DNA of 64,000 nucleotides from Verrucomicrobium sp. BvORR106 (lineage in GTDB: Bacteria; Verrucomicrobiota; Verrucomicrobiia; Verrucomicrobiales; Verrucomicrobiaceae), in the NCBI RefSeq assembly GCF_000739655.1, contig NZ_BATR01000081.1:41776-105775 (forward strand), written 5' to 3'. Both the position numbers and the translations under genes were made by a program. The notes beneath the pieces were generated by a model. The model was not told the DNA's origin and did not search any database. It saw only the letters and a list, made by a program, of their open reading frames with translations. How positions within the stretch are numbered: the first letter of the stretch is position 1; each line of letters begins with the position of its first letter. This document shows positions 7,600 through 16,876 of this stretch, in pieces.

Positions 7600-8394
7600 A
7601 TGGAACATTCCCCACAACTCGACCAACTCGCCGCCGCATTGGCAAAGGCCCAGGCCGCCGGCTTGGTGGCCGTGAAGGGCAGTACAAACACGCACCTCAA
7701 GGCGGACTACGCCGACATCCTCGCCGTGTGGGAGTGCATCCGGCCGCAGCTCGCTGCCCACGGTCTTGCCTTCTCGCAATTCCCCGGTGCGGTCCGTGAG
7801 GTGGAGCGCGGTCTGCCCCGCCTTTCTGTGACGAACATGCTGCTGCACGAGAGCGGGCAGTTCATCTCCGGCATCATGGAAATGCCCGTCGGTGACCACA
7901 AGGGGCTGAACGCTGCACAGTGCTTTGGCCTGGTGCTAACCTATGCCCGCCGATACGGCCTCCTGGCCGTGCTGGGAGTGGCCACCGGTGATGATGAAGA
8001 CGCGCAGCGCGCATTCCCCAAAGAGCGGGAACCGGAACCGCCAACGAACAAGACTTGGCAGGAGATCTACGAGGCCAGCGAATGGCAGAAGCGCGAGGCT
8101 CCCGGCGATGATGCCTGGCGTGAACTGGGCCAGCTGACTCCCGCGGAACTGTGGGAGCACATCAAAAACAACAAGGCCAATGGCTACGGCAATTTGGTGC
8201 TCGTGGCCGCTTGTGCTCACGTGCTGGACTACCAGGCGAGGTTGCGTAACCTCGGAGTGCGCGAGGCCCTGATTACCGCCAAGTGGCAGGGGAAACAGAT
8301 GTACGGCGAGATGACAGCCGAGGAGCTGTTCGCTGCCTGCAAGGTTGTTTCCGCGCTGCCCAAGCTTGAACCGAAGGGAGGGGCTGAGGGATGA
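7600..8394 (+). CDS. erf: ERF-family single-strand annealing protein
   Basis: 264 residues. The N-terminal 130 residues carry ERF-superfamily hallmarks: LAKAQAAG near the start, ADYADILAVWECIRPQL, then SVTNMLLHESGQFISGIMEMP and the G-AQ-FG-LTYARRYGLLAVLGVA block ending in DDEDAQ. ERF proteins form rings on ssDNA and promote annealing, circularising phage genomes or pairing with a 5'-3' exonuclease. A RecE-like nuclease follows one gene later, so the two likely work together. The stop overlaps the next start. Confidence 0.85.
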   Translation: MEHSPQLDQLAAALAKAQAAGLVAVKGSTNTHLKADYADILAVWECIRPQLAAHGLAFSQFPGAVREVERGLPRLSVTNMLLHESGQFISGIMEMPVGDHKGLNAAQCFGLVLTYARRYGLLAVLGVATGDDEDAQRAFPKEREPEPPTNKTWQEIYEASEWQKREAPGDDAWRELGQLTPAELWEHIKNNKANGYGNLVLVAACAHVLDYQARLRNLGVREALITAKWQGKQMYGEMTAEELFAACKVVSALPKLEPKGGAEG

Positions 8395-8684
8395 GCGCGA
8401 AACACACACCAGGGCCGTGGACTTGCACCTTGGCTGTTCATGGGATTGATGGTGGTGAGTATGTGATTGCCGATGTTGCCCCCGATCGCGGAGACCGGTC
8501 TCTGGTGATCCACGCGCCAGTTGGCTCAAATGAGCAGGCTGAGGCCAATGCCCGCCTCATCGCGGCAGCGCCTAAGTTGCTGGAGGCTCTGGAGGAGATC
8601 AACAAGGTTGCCATCAGGCTTCCTTTTGGACTTCGTGAACAAGCCGTTGCTGCCATCGCCAATGCGAAAGGAGAAGCGCTGTGA
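8391..8684 (+). CDS. Conserved phage small protein (HTPGPW...ANARLIAAAP type)
   Basis: 97 residues, with the N-terminal KHTPGPW and the later EANARLIAAAPKLLEAL block seen in many phage early regions. Its function is unknown. The coupled starts on both sides (ATGA, GTGA) place it inside the recombination operon. Confidence 0.65.
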   Translation: MSAKHTPGPWTCTLAVHGIDGGEYVIADVAPDRGDRSLVIHAPVGSNEQAEANARLIAAAPKLLEALEEINKVAIRLPFGLREQAVAAIANAKGEAL

Positions 8685-9721
8685 TCTCCGTCGCCGTGCC
8701 AACTGAGGCTGCACCGGCCCCCAAGCAGCCGACCTGCCCGAGCTTCACGGAGTACTTCGACGTGAACACGCCTCTGCCTGGCAAGCGGTCCGCGGAGTTC
8801 GGCGGGTACATCCTTGACTGTCCAGAGCCCGCCTATCGCTCGTGGCCTGGGGTGAATGCGTCAGTGCTGAAGGAGCGCACACCCTGCGAAATGCTTCACA
8901 ACATGATGGCTTCGCCAAAGTCCACCGCGGCCCTCACTGAAGGCACGCTGCTGCACTGGGCGGTGTTGGAACAGTGGAGGTTCGCGGCATGGCGGGATCA
9001 TATGGTGGTGAGCCCTACCAAGGGACTCGACACCAAGGCCGCAGAAGAGGTCCGTTTCGCCAATCCCGGCAAGCTGGTAGTGACAGACGAGTTGGTCATC
9101 CAGGCCAACAAGTGCATGGATGCGGTGCGAGCCAATGATCGCGCCATGGCGTGGCTGTCCGGCATTGATCCCGACCACGGCAACGCGCCCAAGTCGCCCG
9201 TCGCACGGGAGGCGACCGGGGTGGTGTGGGATGGTCAGCATGGTGTGTGGCGGAAGATCCGCGTGGACCTCTATCCGGCCGTCCATCGTGTGATGCTCGA
9301 CGTGAAGACCTCCGCAGCGCCGCTCTCGCAGTGGTTCAAGGAATGCCTGAAGTGGGGATACTTCGACCAAGCAGCCTGGTACCTGGACACGCACTATCGC
9401 CTCACGGGAGAATGGCGCGCCTGGCTGTGGATTGTGGTCACCAAATCCGAGCCGTTCATGTGCCGAGTGTTCCGCCTCACGACTCCGAAGCCAACGGATC
9501 CGCTCTACGCCGAGAGCAGCTATTGCAAAGCTCGGCAGCGGCTGGGACTTGATCCAGTGCCTCCAAATGGGGGCTTCAAGCTCGGCCGCCTGCAGATGTT
9601 CCTCAACTCTGCCCGTGAAACCGAGCAGCTGCGTTCGCTCGGTGTGGAAATGCACCCACGGCTACTGCGCCAGACTTGGCCCGCCTACGAGGACGAGACC
9701 CCCGAGTACGAGATCTTTTGA
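8681..9721 (+). CDS. RecE-like PD-(D/E)XK exonuclease
   Basis: 346 residues from a GTG that overlaps the preceding stop; AAAGGAG lies 8 nt upstream. After SWPGVNASVLKERTP, TEGTLLHWAVLE resembles the N-terminal histidine helix of the exonuclease VIII group. The nuclease core is RVDLYPAVHRVMLDVKT at about residues 195-210, giving the D...DxK catalytic pattern. The following FDQAAWYLD matches the Q-x-x-x-Y helix of this fold. It probably resects 5' ends for the ERF-type protein. Confidence 0.75.
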   Translation: MISVAVPTEAAPAPKQPTCPSFTEYFDVNTPLPGKRSAEFGGYILDCPEPAYRSWPGVNASVLKERTPCEMLHNMMASPKSTAALTEGTLLHWAVLEQWRFAAWRDHMVVSPTKGLDTKAAEEVRFANPGKLVVTDELVIQANKCMDAVRANDRAMAWLSGIDPDHGNAPKSPVAREATGVVWDGQHGVWRKIRVDLYPAVHRVMLDVKTSAAPLSQWFKECLKWGYFDQAAWYLDTHYRLTGEWRAWLWIVVTKSEPFMCRVFRLTTPKPTDPLYAESSYCKARQRLGLDPVPPNGGFKLGRLQMFLNSARETEQLRSLGVEMHPRLLRQTWPAYEDETPEYEIF

Positions 9722-9751
9722 CACTTCACCCCAAACAACAAGCAAACGGAC

Positions 9752-10252
9752 ATGCCCAAGAAACCAGAACCTACAAACGTACTCACGTTGACCATCGCGC
9801 CAACGCTGGTGCCCACAGCCTACCGTGAAGTCACCGAGAGTCGCGTGCTCAAAGTGAAACTCTCTCCCAAGGAGTTGGAGGAAAATACCCAGGAACTTGC
9901 CCGTTCCGTGAATGACATCCAGAGAATCGAGGAGGAGAAGAAGTCCTCTGCGAGCCGGTACAAAGCTGAGATCGAAGAGAAGCAGGCTCGGCAAGGCCGT
10001 TTGTCCCAGCTCATCCAAGATGGTTGGGATGAACGCGGCGTGAAATGTCATTGGCACTTCGAGTGCTCTGGCAAGGATGCCGACGGCAACCTCATCTACC
10101 ACCCGGAGATGAAGGCGCTGGTCCGCTCCGACACTGGCGAGGTGGTTGAGACCAAGTCGATGAGCGAGACCGACTTCGAAAACAAGGAACTGGCGCTCAC
10201 CGACAAGAAGACCGGCGACAACGACGACGGTGCAATCGACGAGGGCGAGTAG
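9752..10252 (+). CDS. Phage early protein with coiled coil
   Basis: 166 residues: a strand-rich start, a charged helix at about 38-90 (long E/K/Q runs, coiled coil), then a small domain with CHWHFEC and ALVRSDTGEVVETKSM, and an acidic tail. Similar unnamed proteins occur beside phage recombination genes. Role unknown. Confidence 0.6.
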   Translation: MPKKPEPTNVLTLTIAPTLVPTAYREVTESRVLKVKLSPKELEENTQELARSVNDIQRIEEEKKSSASRYKAEIEEKQARQGRLSQLIQDGWDERGVKCHWHFECSGKDADGNLIYHPEMKALVRSDTGEVVETKSMSETDFENKELALTDKKTGDNDDGAIDEGE

Positions 10253-10329
10253 CCCATATGTGGACGCCGACAAGACAGGCGTGACAGGCCGGAGAGCGAC
10301 GGCCAGCCGCCCCTATCAAAGACCGAGCT

Positions 10330-12084
10330 ATGCCTGCATCCTGCCTTACACCTGTTCCCGACCCGGCCCCGCCCATGGCGCTGCCGGATGGAATGACTGT
10401 CACTCCACTGCGCGAAAAGTGGACGCGTGAAGGAGTGATGTGGTTCCGCGAACTGCGGGTGCCGATTCCTGCAGACTGGGCCATGAAGGCCATGTGGAAG
10501 CAGCACAAGTCCGAATTTGTAGCACGCGGGTTCTCTATCCGTCAGCACAATGGAGCCTGGTTCCTTCAGCAGTGGCTGATCAAAGCCGAAGAGGACTACA
10601 CTCTCACGCAAGTCGGCCAGCGCATGCTCAACGCGCTCATTTGCCCGGACGAACTGGCGCTTGATGAAGCCGAGCCAGAAGAGATGCAGCTGGAGGCGCT
10701 GCCCTACGGCTACGAAGAGAAGCTGTTCGACTACCAAGTCCAGCCCGCCCGCCAGCTGTTCCGCGCGCTGATGAGTGGTGAGAAGGAGTGGGGATACCCA
10801 GGTGCCTGGGACTGCTCCGACCTTGGGACGGGCAAGACCTATCAGGCACTGGCGGCCGCCTTGGCCACCGGGCTTGAGGTTGGTATCATTTGCCCTCTCT
10901 CGGTGATTCCTGCTTGGCAGAAGGCTTTCCGGCACTTTGGCCAATGCCCGCGGTTCATCCGCAACTACGAGAGCCTGCGGACGGGGAAGCGGGACTACGT
11001 CAGCATCGAACCGTTCGTGTCGTCGTCCACCGGGAAGAGTGGCAAGCGGTTTCGCTGGAACCTCGAACCCAAAGACACGTGCCTCCTGTTCGATGAAGCG
11101 CATACGATCAAGAACTCGGGGACGCGCAACCAAGCCCTGGCCATTGCAGCGATTCGTCAGCGGTTTCCGCTCGTGTGCATCAGTGGGACCCTCGCCAGCG
11201 ATCCCACACACATGCGCGCCACTGGCCGCGTGGTGGGGCTGCACCTGGGTGGCAATGGCGAGAAGAGCGATTGGACGCGGTTCCTAAAAGAGAATGGCTG
11301 CGAGGTAGCCGGGGGCGCGACCTATTTCATCGGCGGCCGTCGCGGTCGTGCGATCCTGGCGAACATCAATCGCATGGTGTTTCCCCGTCGCGGGGCCCGC
11401 ACCAAGATTGCTGACCTGGGCGATCGGTTCCCTGAAACCCAGATCATGGCGGAGGCCTTCGATACGGGCGAGACCGCGAAGATCAGCGCCGCCTACAAAG
11501 AAGCGCAGCGCACGATTCAAACCCTCGAGTCCCAAGGCAAGCCAGAGCACGAGGTGCGCATGCTGAAGGCCAGCGCCTATCTGAAGGCCTGGCATGATTC
11601 GGAGCGCCTCAAGGTGCCCGCCATCGTGGACATGGTGAAGCAGGAGATCGAAGAGGGGCGAAGCGTCGCCATCTTCGTGAACTTCACCGATGTGCGGGAG
11701 GCCCTGATGAAGGCCCTCAAGTCCGGATGCGCCATCTTCGGTGGGCAGCCCGGGCACCTCCGCCAGCGGGCCATTGAAGAGTTTCAAGACTCGCGATCTC
11801 GCGTGATCATCGCCAACATCGATGCCGGAGGGGTGGGGGTGTCATTGCATGATGAACTCGGAGAGCATCCTCGAACCGCGATCATCCTGCCCACCAACAA
11901 GGTCACCTCTTTGACCCAAGCGCTGGGCCGTGTGCACCGGGCTGGTGGCAAGAGCCGTTCCCGTCAGATGATCTTCTTCGCGGCCGGAACCATTGAAGAA
12001 CAGATCTGCGATGCCGTGCGCGCCAAGATGGGAAACATCGCGTCCCTCAATGATGGGGACCTCAACCCGGAGGCAAAGTTCTAG
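10330..12084 (+). CDS. Snf2-like superfamily 2 helicase/ATPase
   Basis: 584 residues. Walker A GTGKTYQ at about 167-173, motif II FDEAH at about 254-258, motif III-like CISGT at about 281, and C-terminal helicase motifs: IANIDAGGVGVSLHD followed by the motif VI region ALGRVHRAGGKS. This is the layout of short phage Snf2 helicases, which remodel forks or protein-DNA complexes. Its start region repeats the 17-bp sequence found at 6733-6749. The next gene begins 3 bp after the stop. Confidence 0.85.
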   Translation: MPASCLTPVPDPAPPMALPDGMTVTPLREKWTREGVMWFRELRVPIPADWAMKAMWKQHKSEFVARGFSIRQHNGAWFLQQWLIKAEEDYTLTQVGQRMLNALICPDELALDEAEPEEMQLEALPYGYEEKLFDYQVQPARQLFRALMSGEKEWGYPGAWDCSDLGTGKTYQALAAALATGLEVGIICPLSVIPAWQKAFRHFGQCPRFIRNYESLRTGKRDYVSIEPFVSSSTGKSGKRFRWNLEPKDTCLLFDEAHTIKNSGTRNQALAIAAIRQRFPLVCISGTLASDPTHMRATGRVVGLHLGGNGEKSDWTRFLKENGCEVAGGATYFIGGRRGRAILANINRMVFPRRGARTKIADLGDRFPETQIMAEAFDTGETAKISAAYKEAQRTIQTLESQGKPEHEVRMLKASAYLKAWHDSERLKVPAIVDMVKQEIEEGRSVAIFVNFTDVREALMKALKSGCAIFGGQPGHLRQRAIEEFQDSRSRVIIANIDAGGVGVSLHDELGEHPRTAIILPTNKVTSLTQALGRVHRAGGKSRSRQMIFFAAGTIEEQICDAVRAKMGNIASLNDGDLNPEAKF

Positions 12085-12087
12085 GGC

Positions 12088-13488
12088 ATGAGCAGCGTCG
12101 AACAACGTCGCGAGGCCTATCTCGCATTCCTGCGTTCCAAGATGCCCCGGGCGGAGGAAGTAGGCTTCGAACCCCCATCACCGCCGCACGAGTCGCTAAT
12201 GGGGCATCAGGTGGACATGGCCACCTGGGCATGCCGTGGCGGTCGTAGGGCGGTGTTTGCTTCCTTCGGTCTTGGAAAGACGCGGGTGCACATCCAGATC
12301 GCCAAATGGGTGGTGCAGCACACGCAGGGTCGGTTCCTGATTATCTGCCCGCTCGGCGTGCGACAGGAGTTCACGCTGAATGACGGGCCAGCCATGGGTG
12401 CAGTGATTCGCTTCGTGCGAACCAACGCGGAAGTGGCTGAGCATCCTCAGGGGCAGATCTTCATCACCAACTACGAGAGCGTTCGTGACGGGAAGATCGA
12501 CGTCACCCAGTTCGATGGCGCCGGATTGGATGAGTCGAGCGTGTTGCGTTCGTTTGGCAGCAAGACTTATCAGACCTTCCTTTCGCTGTTCAAGTCGGTC
12601 CGGTACCGGTTCGTTTTCACGGCCACCCCCAGCCCGAACCGCTACAAGGAACTGATCCACTATGCCGGTTTTCTTGGCGTGATGGACACGGGGGAAGCCC
12701 TGACGCGCTTCTTCCAGCGGGACAGCTCGCAGGCAAACAACCTCACGCTCTACCCTCACATGGAGCGGGTGTTCTGGCACTGGATGCATTCTTGGGCCTG
12801 CTTCGTACAGCGCCCCTCTGATCTCGGCTGGCCTGATGAAGGATATGCACTGCCGGAAATGAAGGTGCATTGGCACCGGGTGGATGTGAACCACCGGGAG
12901 GCCTGGCAGCAGGTCGATTCCTGGGGACAGCGCCAGTTGCTACGCGACGATGCTCAGGGCCTGCGGGAATCTGCGCAAGCCAAGCGCGAATCTATCGTGG
13001 CGCGGGTCGCTAGGGCCAAAGAGCTGATGCAGCAAAATACCATCGTCGACGTCGACGATGTTCGGCACTGGATCATCTGGCACGATCTCGAAGATGAGCG
13101 CCGCGAGATCGAGAAGCAGGTGCCCGATGCCGTAACCGTGTACGGTTCCCAAGAGCTCGACCTGCGCGAGGATCGCATCATGGGATTCGCCCGCGGCGAG
13201 TTCCCCATCCTCGCCACCAAGCCGGTGATCGCTGGTTCGGGTTGCAACTTCCAGCGTCACTGTGCGGACGCGATCTTCATTGGGGTGGGGTACAAGTTCA
13301 ACGACTTCATCCAAGCGATTCACCGCATCTACCGCTTCCAGCAAACGCGGGTGGTGAACATTCACATCATTCACCTGGCCAGTGAGGACGCCATCGTCGC
13401 TGAGCTGCAGGCCAAGTGGCGGTGCCATGACGAGCTGATGGTTCGCATGACCGAGATCCTTCGTGAGAACTCCCTTTCAGCAATATGA
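12088..13488 (+). CDS. Second Snf2-like helicase
   Basis: 466 residues. Walker A FGLGKTRV at about 61-68; the DEAH box is replaced by LDESSVLRSFGSKTYQTF (about residue 148), the form usual in a second group of phage Snf2-like helicases. FTATPSPNRYKE follows as motif III, and GSGCNFQRHCADAIFIG plus AIHRIYRFQQ as motifs V and VI. It overlaps the methyltransferase start by ATGA. Two different Snf2 ATPases in tandem beside a methyltransferase may form one functional unit. Confidence 0.8.
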   Translation: MSSVEQRREAYLAFLRSKMPRAEEVGFEPPSPPHESLMGHQVDMATWACRGGRRAVFASFGLGKTRVHIQIAKWVVQHTQGRFLIICPLGVRQEFTLNDGPAMGAVIRFVRTNAEVAEHPQGQIFITNYESVRDGKIDVTQFDGAGLDESSVLRSFGSKTYQTFLSLFKSVRYRFVFTATPSPNRYKELIHYAGFLGVMDTGEALTRFFQRDSSQANNLTLYPHMERVFWHWMHSWACFVQRPSDLGWPDEGYALPEMKVHWHRVDVNHREAWQQVDSWGQRQLLRDDAQGLRESAQAKRESIVARVARAKELMQQNTIVDVDDVRHWIIWHDLEDERREIEKQVPDAVTVYGSQELDLREDRIMGFARGEFPILATKPVIAGSGCNFQRHCADAIFIGVGYKFNDFIQAIHRIYRFQQTRVVNIHIIHLASEDAIVAELQAKWRCHDELMVRMTEILRENSLSAI

Positions 13489-14642
13489 CATTCACACGAC
13501 AACTCATCACCGGGGAGGCGCGAGCGGAGGTCCGCGGCCAGCGGTTCCGATGCATCAACAACGACTGCGTCCTGGAGATGCAGACGATGGAGGAAAACAG
13601 CGTCGACATGGCACTGACTTCCATCCCGTTCGGCAACCAATACGAGTATAGCCCGACCTTCAACGACTTCGGTCACTGCCCGGGGGATGCGATGTTCTTC
13701 GAGCAGATGGGCTTTCTCACTCCGGAACTGCACCGAGTACTTCGCCCCGGCCGCATCGCTGCTGTCCACGTGAAGGACCGTATCATGTTTGGAAACGTCA
13801 CCGGGTTGGCAGTGCCGACGGTTAACCCGTTCAGCGACCACACCACGACAGCATTCCGCAAGGCAGGCTTCGTGCTCTTGGCCCGGATCACGATCGACAC
13901 GGATGTGGTTCGTGAGAACAACCAGACCTACCGCCTCGGCTGGTCGGAGAACGCCAAAGACAGTTCCAAGATGGGCGCGGGCATGCCTGAATACGTACTC
14001 GTCTTCCGAAAGCTGCCCAGCGACTTGAGCAACGCCTATGCGGATGTCCCAGTGACCAAAGACAAGGCGGAGTACACGCGAGCTGACTGGCAGATCGATG
14101 CGGCGGGGCTGTGGCGTTCTGACGGCAACCGCTTGCCGGATCCGGAACTGCTACAGCACATGCCCTTGGAGGACATCAAGCGACTCTGGGTGCGCTATTG
14201 CGAGAGCGGGGGATACAACCACGCCGAGCATGTGGAACTCGCCAAGGCGCTGGAATCACGTGGGAAGCTGCCTTCGTCGTTCATGCTCTTCCCGGCCGTC
14301 AGCCGCCACCAGGACATCTGGACGGACATCGCAAGGATGCGGACGCTCAACACCGAGCAGTCTCGCAGGAACCAAGAGCAGCACGTCTGCCCCCTTCAGT
14401 TGGACATCATCAAACGACTGATCCGTCGCTACACCAACCTCGGTGAGACGGTGCTCGATCCCTTCGGAGGGATCGGCTCGACCGTCTACCAGGCCTTGCA
14501 GCTTGGGCGCTGCGGTGTTGGCATCGAACTCAATGCGGACTATTGGCGCTGCGCCGTGGCCTACTGCCAGATGGCAGAAGCTGAGCAATGCGCTCCGACG
14601 CTCTTCGACCTCACCGAACTGGAGAGGGGGCAAGCAGCGTGA
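13485..14642 (+). CDS. DNA methyltransferase, beta-type motif order
   Basis: 385 residues. Motif IV comes first (TSIPFGNQYEY, residues 45-55) and motif I, LDPFGGIGST, near residue 323, followed by RCGVGIELNADYW. This order is that of beta-class N6-adenine or N4-cytosine methyltransferases. The catalytic tetrapeptide reads S-I-P-F where S-P-P-Y or D-P-P-Y is usual, so activity and target need proof. No restriction enzyme gene lies nearby; a role in protecting phage DNA is inferred. Confidence 0.8.
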   Translation: MTFTRQLITGEARAEVRGQRFRCINNDCVLEMQTMEENSVDMALTSIPFGNQYEYSPTFNDFGHCPGDAMFFEQMGFLTPELHRVLRPGRIAAVHVKDRIMFGNVTGLAVPTVNPFSDHTTTAFRKAGFVLLARITIDTDVVRENNQTYRLGWSENAKDSSKMGAGMPEYVLVFRKLPSDLSNAYADVPVTKDKAEYTRADWQIDAAGLWRSDGNRLPDPELLQHMPLEDIKRLWVRYCESGGYNHAEHVELAKALESRGKLPSSFMLFPAVSRHQDIWTDIARMRTLNTEQSRRNQEQHVCPLQLDIIKRLIRRYTNLGETVLDPFGGIGSTVYQALQLGRCGVGIELNADYWRCAVAYCQMAEAEQCAPTLFDLTELERGQAA

Positions 14643-14977
14643 AGAGCAACGAAGTTTGCATGAGCTATCCCAAAGCATTGGGGGCAGCGTTCCGGGCGTT
14701 TGTCGTCAACAACGGGTACACGTATCAGGAGAAGCCGAGCGCCAAGCGGTTCTTTGATGCCTTCACTTCGGGGGAGTGGAAGCGCAAGCCCAAGAAATTG
14801 CGCCCAGTAGTGAAGCACAAGGAGTTCCCAGGCGGACAAACCGCCGCGGTGGTTTCGGGCTGGGCCTATGCGGTGCTCTCCCAACGCAGCAAGCACTACA
14901 AGACTTTCGGCCACCTCATCCAGGACATTCTGGCCGGGAACTGGGAGAAACAACAACAAGACACCTCATCCGAATGA
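14639..14977 (+). CDS. Unknown early protein (GTG start)
   Basis: From the GTG at 14639, which overlaps the methyltransferase stop and has GGAGAGGGGG 8 nt upstream, it encodes 112 residues. An ATG at 14660 is the alternative start. The sequence is basic with aromatic residues; no family recognised. Confidence 0.55.
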   Translation: MKSNEVCMSYPKALGAAFRAFVVNNGYTYQEKPSAKRFFDAFTSGEWKRKPKKLRPVVKHKEFPGGQTAAVVSGWAYAVLSQRSKHYKTFGHLIQDILAGNWEKQQQDTSSE

Positions 14978-15246
14978 CCTTTCCTGAAACCCGAACCATC
15001 GAGGCTCTGCGTGACCTCCCGCATCTGAGCGGTTCAACCCTCGATGCTGCTCACCAGTATCTTGCTGGGCCCGGCGAATGGAAAGCGGATCTCGCTCTCG
15101 GGCCTGTGGCCGCGATGAACGGTCAGCCGACCGACGACCCCAGCGAGTTCTACCGACAATACCGCGAGGCCAAAGCCCTCTGCGAAACCCTCACCGACGC
15201 AGTGCAAGCGCACTGGGTACAACTCATCGAAGCCAAAGCAGTCTGA
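14974..15246 (+). CDS. Small early protein, unknown
   Basis: 90 residues from the ATG that overlaps the previous stop (ATGA). Acidic and helical, ending in a long helix. No family recognised. Confidence 0.55.
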   Translation: MTFPETRTIEALRDLPHLSGSTLDAAHQYLAGPGEWKADLALGPVAAMNGQPTDDPSEFYRQYREAKALCETLTDAVQAHWVQLIEAKAV

Positions 15247-15248
15247 CC

Positions 15249-15710
15249 ATGAATCAACAACTCTCATTCTTCATTCCGGGTGTTCCGGCACCGGGCGGAT
15301 CCAAACGATTCGTCGGTTTCGGCAAGAAAACGAAGCGTGCCATCCTCATCGATGATGCCGGGCAGCGGAACAAAGACTGGCGGACTGCAGTCGGCTGGGC
15401 AGCACACGAGCACTTCAAAGGCGAGGTGCTTACCGGTGCCTTGAAGGTGACGTTCACGTTCTTCATGCCGCGGCCCAAGGGGCATCACGGGAAGCGTGGA
15501 CTTCGCCCGTCAGCGCCAACTTTCCCCATCACCAAGCCCGATGCTCTCAAGCTGGCGCGGTCCACCGAAGACGCCCTGACAGGGATTGTTTGGCGGGATG
15601 ACGCTCAGGTGGTCGATGGCGGGCAAAAAAAACGCTACGCGGACACCTGCTCTGCGGGGTGCTTGGTGGAGATCGAGGAGCTCAGCAACAACGGAGGTTT
15701 GGAGCTGTGA
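15249..15710 (+). CDS. rusA: RusA-like Holliday junction resolvase
   Basis: 153 residues. The start FFIPGVPAPGGSKR and the active-site block KPDALKLARSTEDALTGIVWRDDAQVV match the RusA family: the KPD, the second aspartate in the helix (here E-D) and the RDD/Q-V-V end. RusA dimers cut four-way junctions made by recombination or replication. The usual first-helix residue D after KPD is replaced by A-L-K, a small deviation. It fits the ERF/RecE module. Confidence 0.8.
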   Translation: MNQQLSFFIPGVPAPGGSKRFVGFGKKTKRAILIDDAGQRNKDWRTAVGWAAHEHFKGEVLTGALKVTFTFFMPRPKGHHGKRGLRPSAPTFPITKPDALKLARSTEDALTGIVWRDDAQVVDGGQKKRYADTCSAGCLVEIEELSNNGGLEL

Positions 15711-16873
15711 TCGCTCGGCAATCAACGCTCTTTGAGAGCCAGCGCACGTCGCTTGAGGATTCCATTGTCACAACTGCCGCAAGCTTGAATGCCTATGGCA
15801 TGGCCTATAAGCATTGGGCCATTGGCTTCAGTGGAGGCAAAGACTCTTCCACGGTGCTCTCTGTCGTAATCTGGCTGATCGAGACAGGCCGGGTGAAGGC
15901 TCCAGAGAGTCTGACAGTGCTCATGTCGGACACTCGATTGGAGATGCCGCCGCTATTCGCGACCGCTCAAAAGATTCTGCAAGAGGTGAGAGATCGCGGT
16001 CATAAGGCCCAGTTGGTGCAGCCCACATTGGACGACCGCTTCTTCGTCTACATGTTCGGTCGCGGGGTTCCTCCGCCCAGCAACACCTTCCGCTGGTGTA
16101 CTCCTCAGCTGAAGATTGAGCCGATGGTGGGCGCTCTCAAGGCCCTCCGTGATCATTATGGGCAGAAGTTCCTCATGCTCACTGGGGTGAGGATTGGCGA
16201 GAGCGCAGCGCGTGATGCGCGTATCGCAGTTTCGTGCGGAAAGAACAATTCGGAATGCGGTCAGGGATGGTTCCAAGAGTCTACGCCCGAGGCGGTGGCT
16301 GATACGTTGGCGCCCATCCTGCACTGGAGACTTTGCCAGGTGTGGGACTGGCTGACGGGATTGGTGCCCGAGGGTTACGATCATGGTTTCTCCACGAAAC
16401 TGATCGCGTCCGTGTATGGGCAAGATGAAGACCTGGAGACCCATGCCCGCACCGGCTGCATTGCTTGCAATCTGGCAAGCCGGGATGTCGCTCTGGAGAA
16501 CATCATCGCAAGGCCTCAATGGCGATACCTTGCACCACTCCTTGAGCTTCGCCCACTCTATGCCGAGCTGAAAAAGCCGCACAACCGGCTGCGCAAAGAC
16601 GGCACCGAGACGCGCCGCGATGGCTCTCTGGTGTCCAATCCCTGCCGCATGGGTCCGTTGACCTTCGAAGCGCGTCTCTGGGCTCTGGATCGTGTCCTGG
16701 ATATTCAGGCGCGAGCTCGTGTCGACCTCATCAACGCCGAAGAAGAAGCTCGAATCCGGGAACTCATCGCCCTGCAGACCTGGCCGCGGGGATGGGACGG
16801 CACCGAACCTCTCGCCTCCCTGCCTTTTGACAACGTGTTCCCTGACGGAAGCAAACAACCCAACCTCATCTGA
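15707..16873 (+). CDS. DndC-like PAPS-reductase-family sulfurtransferase (orphan)
   Basis: 388 residues from a GTG overlapping the RusA stop, with GGAGG about 9 nt upstream. The PP-loop SGGKDSS is at about 42-48. DndC-like blocks follow: PTLDDRFFVYMFGRGVPPPSNTFRW-C-TPQLKI, LTGVRIGESAARDAR, and a C-terminal RTG-C-IA-C-NLASRD pair of cysteines. In DNA phosphorothioation DndC activates sulfur with ATP. Here no dndB, dndD or dndE lies near, so it may act in a phage-specific DNA or RNA thiolation, or be a PAPS reductase-like enzyme. It lies in the early operon beside a methyltransferase. Confidence 0.75.
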   Translation: MIARQSTLFESQRTSLEDSIVTTAASLNAYGMAYKHWAIGFSGGKDSSTVLSVVIWLIETGRVKAPESLTVLMSDTRLEMPPLFATAQKILQEVRDRGHKAQLVQPTLDDRFFVYMFGRGVPPPSNTFRWCTPQLKIEPMVGALKALRDHYGQKFLMLTGVRIGESAARDARIAVSCGKNNSECGQGWFQESTPEAVADTLAPILHWRLCQVWDWLTGLVPEGYDHGFSTKLIASVYGQDEDLETHARTGCIACNLASRDVALENIIARPQWRYLAPLLELRPLYAELKKPHNRLRKDGTETRRDGSLVSNPCRMGPLTFEARLWALDRVLDIQARARVDLINAEEEARIRELIALQTWPRGWDGTEPLASLPFDNVFPDGSKQPNLI

Positions 16874-16876
16874 CCT

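Noticed and set aside
10096..11244. 382-residue antisense frame over the first Snf2 helicase
   Set aside because: The plus strand has clear helicase motifs; the antisense frame has none.
12088..14642. Restriction-modification or DISARM-like defence system from helicase plus methyltransferase
   Set aside because: No nuclease or PLD/DUF1998 partner is present and the genes lie within a typical phage early operon.
15707..16873. Complete Dnd phosphorothioation system
   Set aside because: No DndA, B, D or E candidate is next to the gene.
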